A DNA stretch of 64,000 nucleotides, taken from the NCBI GenBank assembly GCA_049680625.1, contig JBAUID010000221.1:11153-75152 (forward strand). Direction: 5' to 3'. Under the pieces are notes generated by a model. It was not told the DNA's origin. It ran no database searches and saw only the letters and a program-made list of their open reading frames with translations. Of the stretch, positions 35,479 to 43,506 are shown in pieces. The stretch is from JAUIAI01 sp049680625 (GTDB lineage: Bacteria; Pseudomonadota; Gammaproteobacteria; Burkholderiales; Burkholderiaceae_E). How positions within the stretch are numbered: the stretch's first letter is position 1; each line of letters opens with the position of its first letter. The position numbers and the translations under genes were made by a program.

Positions 35479-36585
35479 GTGAATACATCGGCACGATCCG
35501 GCGACGAAACGCCATCTGACGACACCACCAATTTCTCCGGCACCATGCCGGTTTCGGAACGCCAGCAGTTTGATGTCGGCGACCTGCAGGATTTCCTGCG
35601 CGACAAATTGCCCGGGTTCACCGGACCACTGACGGTCGAGCAATTCAAAGGTGGCCAGTCAAACCCAACCTTTAAATTAACAGACCCCAACGGCGCCTGG
35701 GTTATGCGTTGCAAACCTGCGCCTGCAGACAAACTACTTAAATCTGCGCATGCCATCGACCGGGAATACAAAGTACTGGATGCCCTCGCTGATACCGACG
35801 TTCCGGTTGCGAAAGTTTTTGTTCTATGTGAAGACGAATCGGTCATTGGCCGCGCCTTCTACATCATGGAGTGCGTTGAGGGCCGGATACTCTGGGAACA
35901 GTCGCTGCCCAATATGGCAAAGCGAGAGCGCGCCGCAATCTACGAAGAAATGAATCGCGTTATCGCCAATTTGCACTTGCTCGACTATAACAAAATTGGT
36001 CTTGGAGATTTTGGTCGTCCCGGAAACTATTTTGCCCGCCAGATAGACCGCTGGACAAAACAATACAGAATTTCAGAGACTCAGAAGATTCCGGCAATGG
36101 ATAATTTGATCGACTGGTTGCCACAAAATATTCCCGAAGGTGACGAAACCAGCATAGTCCACGGGGACTACCGGCTCGACAACATTATGTTTCATCCGGA
36201 AAAACCCGAGGCCATTGCGGTACTTGACTGGGAACTATCAACTATCGGGCACCCACTGGCCGACTTTTCCTACCATTGCATGGGTTTCCATATTGCACCG
36301 GGGCAGTTTCGCGGAATTGCCGGACTAGACCTGGCAGCCCTCGGCATTCCCAGCGAGCAAGAGTACATTGCCCGCTACTGTGAACGCACCGGTCGTGACC
36401 ATATCGACAACTGGGCTTTTTACCTGGCCTACAACATGTTTCGGCTCAGCGGAATTTTGCAAGGCATCGTCAAGCGTGCGCAAGACGGTACGGCAGCAAG
36501 TGACCAGGCCGCACAAGCCGGTGCTCGTGCCAGGCCGCTGGCTGAAATGGGCTGGGCCATCGTTCAGCATCAGATCAACAAGTAG
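35479..36585 (+). CDS. Phosphotransferase family protein (ACAD10/APH-like)
   Basis: This 368-aa protein kinase-like fold of the aminoglycoside phosphotransferase superfamily has the catalytic loop VHGDYRLDNIMFHPE and the metal-binding VLDWELSTIGHPLADFSYH. A Lys/glycine-rich N-lobe (VEQFKGGQSNPTFKLTD) precedes them. This branch resembles the kinase domain of ACAD10, which is linked to breakdown of 4-hydroxy acids or unusual fatty acids. The substrate here is unknown, and antibiotic resistance is unlikely. The start is GTG with AAGGAG 7 nt upstream. A second homologue lies at 40587-41693 in opposite orientation. Confidence 0.8.
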   Translation: MNTSARSGDETPSDDTTNFSGTMPVSERQQFDVGDLQDFLRDKLPGFTGPLTVEQFKGGQSNPTFKLTDPNGAWVMRCKPAPADKLLKSAHAIDREYKVLDALADTDVPVAKVFVLCEDESVIGRAFYIMECVEGRILWEQSLPNMAKRERAAIYEEMNRVIANLHLLDYNKIGLGDFGRPGNYFARQIDRWTKQYRISETQKIPAMDNLIDWLPQNIPEGDETSIVHGDYRLDNIMFHPEKPEAIAVLDWELSTIGHPLADFSYHCMGFHIAPGQFRGIAGLDLAALGIPSEQEYIARYCERTGRDHIDNWAFYLAYNMFRLSGILQGIVKRAQDGTAASDQAAQAGARARPLAEMGWAIVQHQINK

Positions 36586-36650
36586 GCTGACATCAACAAT
36601 TCGAAGCGGCAAAGTGAATACCCTAAACATGCTAACCACGCGAGGCTGAA

Positions 36651-37301
36651 TTGATTGACCTGTATAGCTGGCCAACACCCAATGGCCATAAGGTGCACAT
36701 CATGCTTGAAGAATGTGGCCTTCCATACGCACTCCATCCAGTCAACATCGGCAACCAGGAGCAATTTGAACCGGAGTTCCTGAAGATTTCCCCTAATAAC
36801 CGTATCCCAGCCATCGTCGATCATGACGGACCGGATGGCAGAGCAATCTCAATCTTTGAATCCGGGGCCATCCTCATTTATCTGACCGGAAAAACCGGGC
36901 GTTTTTTGCCGAAGACTGACCGTGAACGATACAAAATGCTCGAATGGTTAATGTGGCAAATGGGTGGCTTTGGACCGATGCTCGGTCAGGCCCATCATTT
37001 CAGGTTGTATGCCCCGGAGAAAATCGACTATGCCTACGAACGATACACAAACGAAGCGGCGCGTTTGTATAAGGTACTAAATACCCAACTTGAGAAAACA
37101 CGAGCCTTTGTCTCCGGCCGGCAATACACGATTGCCGATATGGCTGTATTTCCCTGGGCACGGGCGTTCGAGAATCAAGGCATTTCGCTCGACGATTACC
37201 CGGAAGTCAAAAGGTGGTTCGATGCCGTCAACGCCAGGCCGGCGGTTAGGCGGGCGCTGGAAACCCTGGTTGAGTACCGTCGCAAGCAGACTTCAAACTA
37301 A
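36651..37301 (+). CDS. Glutathione S-transferase family, YfcG-like disulfide-bond oxidoreductase
   Basis: This 216-aa GST has an N-terminal thioredoxin domain (LYSWPTPNGHKVHIMLEECG), with the Thr and Asn used by YfcG in place of Tyr or Cys. ISPNNRIPAIVDHDG and the glutathione-binding FESGAILIYLTGKTG follow. The helical C-terminal domain includes WQMGGFGPMLGQAHHF, almost as in E. coli YfcG. YfcG reduces disulfides with glutathione and has weak transferase activity. The start is TTG at 36651. It lies 65 bp after the phosphotransferase gene and may be co-transcribed. Confidence 0.88.
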   Translation: MIDLYSWPTPNGHKVHIMLEECGLPYALHPVNIGNQEQFEPEFLKISPNNRIPAIVDHDGPDGRAISIFESGAILIYLTGKTGRFLPKTDRERYKMLEWLMWQMGGFGPMLGQAHHFRLYAPEKIDYAYERYTNEAARLYKVLNTQLEKTRAFVSGRQYTIADMAVFPWARAFENQGISLDDYPEVKRWFDAVNARPAVRRALETLVEYRRKQTSN

Positions 37302-37513
37302 GAAGCGGACAAATACGTTTAATAAGGTGGCCACTCCACTCGTCATTAATTTGTTGAATGAAATCAATCGAAACAATCGACTGTTAAACGGCGACAGCTG
37401 AGCGCATAGTTCGCAATTGCAAACCGGCGGGGATCTGTTGACAAAAGCTGCCTTTCATCCGCCTACGATTAAGCGCAACAGAACCTGTCAATTGACCTGT
37501 CTCGAGTTATGAA

Positions 37514-37849
37514 ATGGACGACTTAACAACCGATTTACCGCAACCAATAGTCGTGTCGGTTCGGGTTGATGGCACCGTCGTTGCGCAGATCAGCACCGCA
37601 CGCATTGGTGAAAAAGTTGCATTTCTTCCGGTTGAACAAGTGCCGCTGACCCAACACTCGTTCCTGGAGCTTGACATCTTAAACGGCGATCAACGCCTGA
37701 TCGTACCGGGTTACGTCACCCATGTCGGAGACAACGAAGTCACCATCGAGTATGAACAGACCGACGCCACTTTCATTAAATGGCGGAAATCACAAATGAA
37801 AGACAAGAGCTGCAGCGAACTCTCGGTTCCTGGAAACGACTTGCCTTGA
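37514..37849 (+). CDS. Small PilZ-like protein, function unknown
   Basis: This 111-aa soluble protein is predicted to be mostly beta strand. The segment PLTQHSFLELDILNGDQRLI followed by VPGYVTHVGDNEVTIEYEQT resembles the second half of a PilZ barrel. The RxxxR arginine pair that binds c-di-GMP is not visible in the N-terminal part, so ligand binding is doubtful. It ends 7 bp before the convergent LysR gene. The gap of 212 bp upstream suggests its own promoter. The identification is tentative. Confidence 0.55.
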   Translation: MDDLTTDLPQPIVVSVRVDGTVVAQISTARIGEKVAFLPVEQVPLTQHSFLELDILNGDQRLIVPGYVTHVGDNEVTIEYEQTDATFIKWRKSQMKDKSCSELSVPGNDLP

Positions 37850-37856
37850 AACTACC

Positions 37857-38723
37857 CTAGCAAGCTGTTGCCGGGGCCTCCGATTCAATCGTCAAGTACT
37901 TTAACGCTCGCTTTATTGTCGCCGCCTGGGGGGCTCCCGGATTAAATACTGCGTACGCGGTGCGCGACATTTTGGGCGCTCCGTCGACAAGGAACAAATC
38001 CCCTTTTTCGAGATCTCCGGCGATTATTGGCTCGGCCAGGTAAGAACTGCCGCCGCAGGCGCGAATAAACTCATAGGCTTGGTTCCCGAGGCTAAAACGT
38101 GCAACAGCAGCCGGTGCATCCGGAAAGTGCCGCGTATGCGCGGTCGCAAAAGCGGCACCCCATTCAACCAGTACGTAGCCTGAGCGCATTGCCTCATCAA
38201 CGGTTTGCCCCTTGGTACTGGACACCAGTACCAGTGGCACTTCGCCAAGCAATTTCGATTCCATGCCGGTGACTGACGCCGCTTCAAACAAAAAGGCGAC
38301 GTCAATTGTGCCCTGCTGTAGCCGTTGCATCAGCGACTGTGACGGATGAATCTCAGCGGTAATCGACAGGTACGACATCTTGTACCGCAAGACATGTACC
38401 CACTCCTGTAATACAGAGTCCCAGACATTCGGAACCGCGCCAATCGTCAACGGGGTCATCGACTCTTCTTCGACAGCAATATCCATGCGTGCGCGATTCC
38501 ACGCATCCATGATTTGCTCGGCATGACGTAACAATTTGTGCCCTGCCGGCGTAGGCTGGATATTGCCGCGTACACGCGAGAGCAGCGGAATTCCAACAAT
38601 TTGTTCCAACATCCGAAGCCGGGAACTGACCGCAGACTGTGTCAAAAAAAGGTTTTCCGCCGCCTGGCCAAAATGACGGGTGCGGCTAACCTCAAGAAAC
38701 GTCTTTAATAGATCTAAGTCCAT
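37857..38723 (-). CDS. LysR-family transcriptional regulator, HdfR-like
   Basis: This 288-aa regulator has an N-terminal winged helix-turn-helix (LKTFLEVSRTRHFGQAAENL, LTQSAVSSRLRMLEQIVG), closest in appearance to HdfR. A linker and a two-lobed effector domain (TIGAVPNVWDSVLQEWVHVL onward) follow. No metabolic partner is obvious nearby. The Gcw_chp porin gene just upstream on the same strand is a candidate target. The effector is unknown. Confidence 0.88.
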   Translation of the reverse strand: MDLDLLKTFLEVSRTRHFGQAAENLFLTQSAVSSRLRMLEQIVGIPLLSRVRGNIQPTPAGHKLLRHAEQIMDAWNRARMDIAVEEESMTPLTIGAVPNVWDSVLQEWVHVLRYKMSYLSITAEIHPSQSLMQRLQQGTIDVAFLFEAASVTGMESKLLGEVPLVLVSSTKGQTVDEAMRSGYVLVEWGAAFATAHTRHFPDAPAAVARFSLGNQAYEFIRACGGSSYLAEPIIAGDLEKGDLFLVDGAPKMSRTAYAVFNPGAPQAATIKRALKYLTIESEAPATAC

Positions 38724-38856
38724 ATTGACACCGGCGCACAGGCATTAGATGCAGCGTACTTTACCGCAATGAATCGCGGACCTAAATGAAAAGCAATCGG
38801 ACCAGAGACATAGCCTGGCCGCTTACCATTACACAGTAGACTACATCGACCCAATA

Positions 38857-38908
38857 GGTTGCGTCTGTCGGTTGCGCCTGTCGGTTGCGTTTATTGGGTG
38901 CATCTATT
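38857..38908. repeat. 13-bp tandem repeat, 4 units
   Basis: GGTTGCGTCTGTC, GGTTGCGCCTGTC, GGTTGCGTTTATT and GGGTGCATCTATT follow one another without gaps. They lie in the 233-bp spacer between the LysR gene start and the end of the Gcw_chp gene. The unit is unrelated to those of the other spacers. Confidence 0.85.
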
Positions 38909-38956
38909 AGCGCCCTCTAGTGATGACGATCGATGCAATCCAGAAATGACCTCGCC

Positions 38957-39709
38957 TTAAAACGACTTGGAAACCGTCAAAACAAGCCCACGCGCACCGA
39001 GATTACGGACTCTTCCGTTAACGGCGATGGCGTTCAACTTGGAGTCTGTCCCGTACATGCCTGCTGTCCAGTTGGCTCCGTACCATTCTTTTTCAACACC
39101 AAAACTATAATCCGAATAGTCAGCACTGCTACTGCTTATTTTTTGGATTCCGTAGTGCGCAAACGCATGAAATCCTGATCCGATCGGGTACTTACCGCCC
39201 AGATCGATATAGGCAGAACCCCGGCCATCGGGGCTACCAAAGAACTTGTTGGACAAGGCGTGTGAATACTTCAAGGACAGAAATTCCCAGGTCACGCCAC
39301 CGTAACCCTCGAGCGTTGCCAGCGAGGACTGGCCCCAGAAAATGTACTGAATCATGCCAACATCAAACTTCAGACCATTATCCAACTCGAAGCGATAACC
39401 GCCGTTGATATCCCATTCGATACCGCGGTTGTCCGGGATTACTTGCTTATCGATTGTCGATGCTTTTGTTCCGATGTAAAAATTGTTCGGGAAATTGAAT
39501 TCCGCAAAACCCTGGATAGCCGGGTCACCGAAGGTTCGGGAAATGCCGCGAAACCGATAGTCTGTCGTCAACGCCACACCTTTGGTGAAACTGCCGGACA
39601 CATTAAAATTCGCTCCATCTGCCGCGGCATTCGCGACCGATATGTTAATCACGCTAAAAGCAATTGCGGCGGTACTGGCGCCCAAAAGGCGGATACTGTA
39701 GTTATTCAA
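38957..39709 (-). CDS. TorF/Gcw_chp family putative porin
   Basis: This 250-aa outer-membrane protein has a signal peptide (RLLGASTAAIAFSVINISVA, cleavage near VANAAADG). Repeated beta-strand segments end in an aromatic residue: the last residues are VLTVSKSF. The core motif GVALTTDYRFRGISRTFGDP followed by AIQGFAEF is diagnostic of the Gcw_chp (TorF) family. Members are predicted small beta-barrels whose transported solute is not established. The start is TTG at 39709 with GGAG 7 nt upstream. Confidence 0.85.
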   Translation of the reverse strand: MNNYSIRLLGASTAAIAFSVINISVANAAADGANFNVSGSFTKGVALTTDYRFRGISRTFGDPAIQGFAEFNFPNNFYIGTKASTIDKQVIPDNRGIEWDINGGYRFELDNGLKFDVGMIQYIFWGQSSLATLEGYGGVTWEFLSLKYSHALSNKFFGSPDGRGSAYIDLGGKYPIGSGFHAFAHYGIQKISSSSADYSDYSFGVEKEWYGANWTAGMYGTDSKLNAIAVNGRVRNLGARGLVLTVSKSF

Positions 39710-39773
39710 AATAAACTCCGTGAATCGGGGGTTTGTAGCTGGGGTAGCCGGCAGGCAGCAATAACTGCGCCTG

Positions 39774-39803
39774 ACCAGCCCGTTAATAACCAGCCCGTTA
39801 ATA
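39774..39803. repeat. 15-bp direct repeat, 2 perfect units
   Basis: ACCAGCCCGTTAATA occurs twice in tandem in the spacer upstream of the Gcw_chp gene. The rest of this 226-bp spacer contains no gene. Confidence 0.8.
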
Positions 39804-39935
39804 AATTAGTTAGTAAGATCTTGTCTTGAACAGGTGACTGCGGTGGCGTCGGTGAACTGCGTTGGCTCGGTATCGAGGGAATGAGAAATTCTTGGTTTGC
39901 AGTTCCTGGTATTCAGATCTCGGCCGCGATAACAC

Positions 39936-40253
39936 TTAACGCTTCACAATGATCGCGTCGCGAACCTCGGTAACGCCTTTGGTTGCCTTGGCTAACCGGA
40001 TTGCCGCCAAGCGTTCAGTATGCGACTTAACGAATCCGCTGAGTTGCACGATTCGCCTGTAGGTCTCTACCTCAATTTCATAGCCACTGACCCCAGGATT
40101 CTCCAGCAATGCAGCCTTGACCCGGGAGGTCACCACAGAATCGGCAACATAGTCACCAACTGATTGTTCCTGGCTGATAGACGTACAACCCGGCACGATC
40201 ATCAGTAAAGCGGCACTAAACATTACAAGCCGGGCGATATACAGCGTTTTCAT
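39936..40253 (-). CDS. BON-domain lipoprotein
   Basis: This 105-aa protein has a lipoprotein signal peptide (LVMFSAALLMIVPGC, with Cys at about residue 23) and a single BON domain (VTSRVKAALLENPGVSGYEI then VQLSGFVKSHTERLAAIRLA). BON domains bind phospholipid or support envelope integrity, as in OsmY and DolP. This is a minimal single-domain version. GGAGG stands 6 nt before the ATG. It is probably an envelope-stress protein; this is inference. Confidence 0.85.
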   Translation of the reverse strand: MKTLYIARLVMFSAALLMIVPGCTSISQEQSVGDYVADSVVTSRVKAALLENPGVSGYEIEVETYRRIVQLSGFVKSHTERLAAIRLAKATKGVTEVRDAIIVKR

Positions 40254-40356
40254 AAACCCTCCGTGGATTCTTCTAAGAATTTTGTATGGATGATGCCAAA
40301 AAGCATCGACCAGCGCGTGTCGAATTCACGCAGGTTGACAATTTGAGCGAGCAATA

Positions 40357-40426
40357 TTGCGCCGTTAATAGCGCGCATTTAGTAGCTCGCATTTAATAGC
40401 GCGCCGTTAATACTGCGCCTTCAATG
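40357..40426. repeat. 14-bp tandem repeat, 5 units
   Basis: The units are TTGCGCCGTTAATA, GCGCGCATTTAGTA, GCTCGCATTTAATA, GCGCGCCGTTAATA and CTGCGCCTTCAATG, in perfect 14-bp register. They lie in the 333-bp spacer between the BON lipoprotein and the phosphotransferase gene. The remainder of the spacer is AT-rich and shows no gene or clear terminator. Confidence 0.85.
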
Positions 40427-40586
40427 GCTCAGTCAGCATCGTCGCCCAAAATGTAGTTAAACCGATGCGCGGCGCGATGAAAAACGAATTTTTTCGATTG
40501 ATTCCATTGCACAAATCACGATCGACAGCAGTGATCGGATCAATCAATTTTGCGATTCTTGGCTATGTTGAATGAACTATTTCAAC

Positions 40587-41693
40587 TTATAGTCTGCCGA
40601 CCGCTTCGGCTGACGCCAGAAGTGACAAATTTATCGACTCGCGTAAAGCATTGAGATCGATACCGGCGGCGCTTTTCTTACCCTCCAGGTAGCGAGCGTA
40701 CACGCCTTGAACGATTGCTGCCGACTTCCATCGATTAAACCCGATGTAGTAGTCAAGCTGAGCTAAGTTTCTGCCCGTCTTAACGGCATATCGAGTCGCC
40801 AGTTCGGCCCGACTCGGAAACCCCGGAACAGCAGTTGGACCTTGCCCACGCGGACCAATCGCATCATTTGGCTCGGCCCAATGGTTCAGAGCGTACGCAA
40901 GGTCAGCAAGTGGATCACCCAGGGTGGAAATTTCCCAGTCGACCACCGCTGCAATGCGACCATCGGGGCCAACCAGGCAGTTATGCATACCGTAGTCTCC
41001 GTGGACAACCCGGGCCGGCCCCTGTTCAGGCATGTTATCCCGGAAAAAATCGTGTAGCTGGTGTGCTCGCGTATCGTCAAATTGCGATCCTGCGATCGAT
41101 GCATTCCACGACTTGTACCAGGTGTTGAGCTGGCGACCAATATAGTTTTCTTTTTTCCCAAGGGTTCCCAGACCAACAGCGTCTGGTTCAACCGCATGTA
41201 ATTGGGCCAGCACATCGATAAACGAATGGGCCATCACTGTACGCTTGTCAGGTGGCACGTAACGCTCTGTATCGGCAACGGTATACAGGGGATGGCCATT
41301 GATCAAACCCATTACGTAAAAGTGTGCCCCGATTATGTTGGGGTCTTCACAAAACCCCAGGGCAGCCGGTACCGGCACCTTGGTTGGTCCGAGGGCACTG
41401 ATTAACGCCCACTCTCTTCCCATGTCGTGGGCCTTGGGTAATAACTCCCCCGTTGGCGGTCGTCTGATGACAGCCTTCGACCCCTCGGCGTCCTCGATAA
41501 GGTAGGTCAGGTTAGAGTGACCACCTTCCAGTTTTGTCCACGTACAAGGTGGCTTAATAAGGCTGACGTTTTCAGATAACCATTTTTCAACGGCCGTGAC
41601 ATCGTAACCCGGCAGCACTCGGTTACCGGTGCCGGGCGGGTCTGGATGCCCAATCCGTTCATAAGCGGGATCAGAAGGTTTTTCTTGATTCAT
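40587..41693 (-). CDS. Phosphotransferase family protein (ACAD10/APH-like), second copy
   Basis: This 368-aa protein belongs to the same superfamily as the one at 35479. It has the catalytic loop VVHGDYGMHNCLVGPDGRI, the metal motif VVDWEISTLGDPLADLAYAL and an N-lobe KLEGGHSNLTYLIEDAEG. Its catalytic loop reads HGDYGMHN where the other copy has HGDYRLDN, so the two are diverged paralogues, not a recent duplication. ATG at 41693 with GAGGG upstream is preferred to TTG at 41702. The substrate is unknown. It follows DUF1178 after 60 bp. Confidence 0.8.
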   Translation of the reverse strand: MNQEKPSDPAYERIGHPDPPGTGNRVLPGYDVTAVEKWLSENVSLIKPPCTWTKLEGGHSNLTYLIEDAEGSKAVIRRPPTGELLPKAHDMGREWALISALGPTKVPVPAALGFCEDPNIIGAHFYVMGLINGHPLYTVADTERYVPPDKRTVMAHSFIDVLAQLHAVEPDAVGLGTLGKKENYIGRQLNTWYKSWNASIAGSQFDDTRAHQLHDFFRDNMPEQGPARVVHGDYGMHNCLVGPDGRIAAVVDWEISTLGDPLADLAYALNHWAEPNDAIGPRGQGPTAVPGFPSRAELATRYAVKTGRNLAQLDYYIGFNRWKSAAIVQGVYARYLEGKKSAAGIDLNALRESINLSLLASAEAVGRL

Positions 41694-41753
41694 TGTTGGC
41701 AAGCCCTCGGTCTGCCACCCTGCTGTAGAGGTTCATCTGGATTTGAGATTGAG

Positions 41754-42218
41754 CTATTGGACCGGACCTTTAACTGAGGCCGGCATTGGAAACGCCATGA
41801 TCTCGATACCCTCATCAAGCAACTCAGCGGCTTCATCCGATGTGGCGGCCCCACGAATACCTCGCTCGGGTGCCTCGTTGTAATGAATCGCACGCGCCTC
41901 TTCGACAAATCGGTCGCCGACATCTTCGGTATTGGCTTTGATATGGCGCGCCATCTGCAACCAAAACTCCTGCATCTGTTGATGTGTTGGAGCCATTACC
42001 TGTTGCTTTGAGCCACCCGACGTTGGCTTTTCGGGCTCAGTACGACCTGCCCCGGACAAATTCAGGCGCGGCGCCGATGGCAGCCGGCGTATCTGGCTGC
42101 TATTACACATCGGGCAGGTCAGGAGGTTTTTCTCCAATTGCTGATCGTAGTCTTGCGACGAACCAAACCACCCTTCAAATTGATGGTCGTGCTCGCAACT
42201 GAGATTAAATACTTTCAT
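41754..42218 (-). CDS. DUF1178 family protein
   Basis: This 154-aa protein starts MKVFNLSCEHDHQFEGWFGS and has a CPMC motif (LLTCPMCNSSQIRRLPSAPR). With the earlier Cys/His this forms a likely small zinc ribbon. The C-terminal half (GDRFVEEARAIHYNEAPERG) is the conserved DUF1178 helix region. The function of the family is not established. It is divergent from mnmH. Confidence 0.88.
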   Translation of the reverse strand: MKVFNLSCEHDHQFEGWFGSSQDYDQQLEKNLLTCPMCNSSQIRRLPSAPRLNLSGAGRTEPEKPTSGGSKQQVMAPTHQQMQEFWLQMARHIKANTEDVGDRFVEEARAIHYNEAPERGIRGAATSDEAAELLDEGIEIMAFPMPASVKGPVQ

Positions 42219-42356
42219 AACAGCACTCTAACGCAATGACAGTAACTAGTGTAGATGAGGGACGATGCAACGCTATTCAAGTCCGCGCCACATGCCAGTC
42301 TATAGTGCAGGTTTATAGCACCCGGTTCTCGCGTTACCATCCCGCATGATCCGAGT

Positions 42357-43490
42357 ATGCCCGTGAAAGAGCCGCAAACAGTCGAAATTAACGCCATTTC
42401 TGACCTCTCAGCAGAATTTGATGACATTATCGACGTCCGCAGCCCGGGCGAATTTGCCATAGATCATCTCCCCGGAGCCGTTAATTTTCCGGTTCTGTCA
42501 GACGCCGAAAGAGCGCAGGTCGGAACGGTCAATGCCGAGCAATCCAGTTTTGACGCGAACCGGCTGGGTGCGGCCCTGGTCAGCGGGAATATCAGCCGGC
42601 TATTATCGGGACCCCTGGCAACAAAATCGCGACAGTGGCGCCCCCTGGTTTACTGCTGGCGTGGCGGAAATCGTTCCGGCAGCCTGGCCACCGTACTGGC
42701 CAGGATCGGCTACCGCACGCAAGTGCTTGATGGCGGCTACCGCGCCTACCGACGTTGGGTAGTGCAAAACCTGCCGATCCTTGTGCAAGGGTTGGATTTA
42801 CGAGTCATTGCCGGACGCACAGGTTCGGGAAAGAGTCGGATTCTCGATGCGCTGGCCGAACGAGACGCCCAGGTTCTTGATCTCGAGGCCCTGGCCAATC
42901 ATCGTGGTTCCGTGCTCGGCTTGTTGCCCGGCAAGAGCCAGCCCAGTCAGAAACAATTCGAATCACGGTTACGCGAGGCCCTTGCCCACCTGGATCGGAA
43001 CAAACCGGTTTATGTCGAATCCGAAAGCCGAAAAATTGGCCAGGTTCAGGTTCCGGAAAGCCTAATTACACAAATGCGCGCCAGCCGGTGTCATGTTGTC
43101 AATGTACCTGTAGCGGCACGCGCGGCATTTCTAATGCACGATTATGATCATTTTGTCCGCAACCCATCCCATTTGATTCAACAACTTGAACGACTGCGTG
43201 AGCGCTATGGCAACGAGCAACTGACTGCGTGGGCGGCTAAGGCTAATGGTGGCGAGTGGAACTCCCTCGTCGAAGAATTACTGACAACACATTACGACCC
43301 GTTGTATGACCGGTCAATGGTGCGCAACTACCAAAACCTGGGCTCGGCAAACCAGGTTTATATTGATGCCATTCCAAAACCGGGGCCCAAAGACTTTAGC
43401 CTGGCGGCTCTGGCAATTCAACAAAGCGACAAAGAGCCTGGCAATGAGGCCGACAATATATCCGGCAAGGATTCAGTCAACGGGCATTGA
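42357..43490 (+). CDS. mnmH: tRNA 2-selenouridine synthase
   Basis: MnmH/SelU (377 aa) converts 2-thiouridine at the wobble position of some tRNAs to geranyl-thiouridine and then selenouridine. The N-terminal rhodanese domain has the catalytic Cys100 in VYCWRGGNRSGS and IIDVRSPGEFAIDHLPGAVN upstream. The second domain is a P-loop (VIAGRTGSGKSRILDALAER). Selenation needs selenophosphate synthase (selD), which is not in this window. The gene is convergent with ppiD, 16 bp apart. Confidence 0.93.
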   Translation: MPVKEPQTVEINAISDLSAEFDDIIDVRSPGEFAIDHLPGAVNFPVLSDAERAQVGTVNAEQSSFDANRLGAALVSGNISRLLSGPLATKSRQWRPLVYCWRGGNRSGSLATVLARIGYRTQVLDGGYRAYRRWVVQNLPILVQGLDLRVIAGRTGSGKSRILDALAERDAQVLDLEALANHRGSVLGLLPGKSQPSQKQFESRLREALAHLDRNKPVYVESESRKIGQVQVPESLITQMRASRCHVVNVPVAARAAFLMHDYDHFVRNPSHLIQQLERLRERYGNEQLTAWAAKANGGEWNSLVEELLTTHYDPLYDRSMVRNYQNLGSANQVYIDAIPKPGPKDFSLAALAIQQSDKEPGNEADNISGKDSVNGH

Positions 43491-43506
43491 GTGCCTGGCG
43501 GAGTCT

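Noticed and set aside
35479..36585. Aminoglycoside resistance gene
   Set aside because: The fold is APH-like, but the sequence belongs to the ACAD10-type branch, and the context is chromosomal housekeeping with no mobile element.
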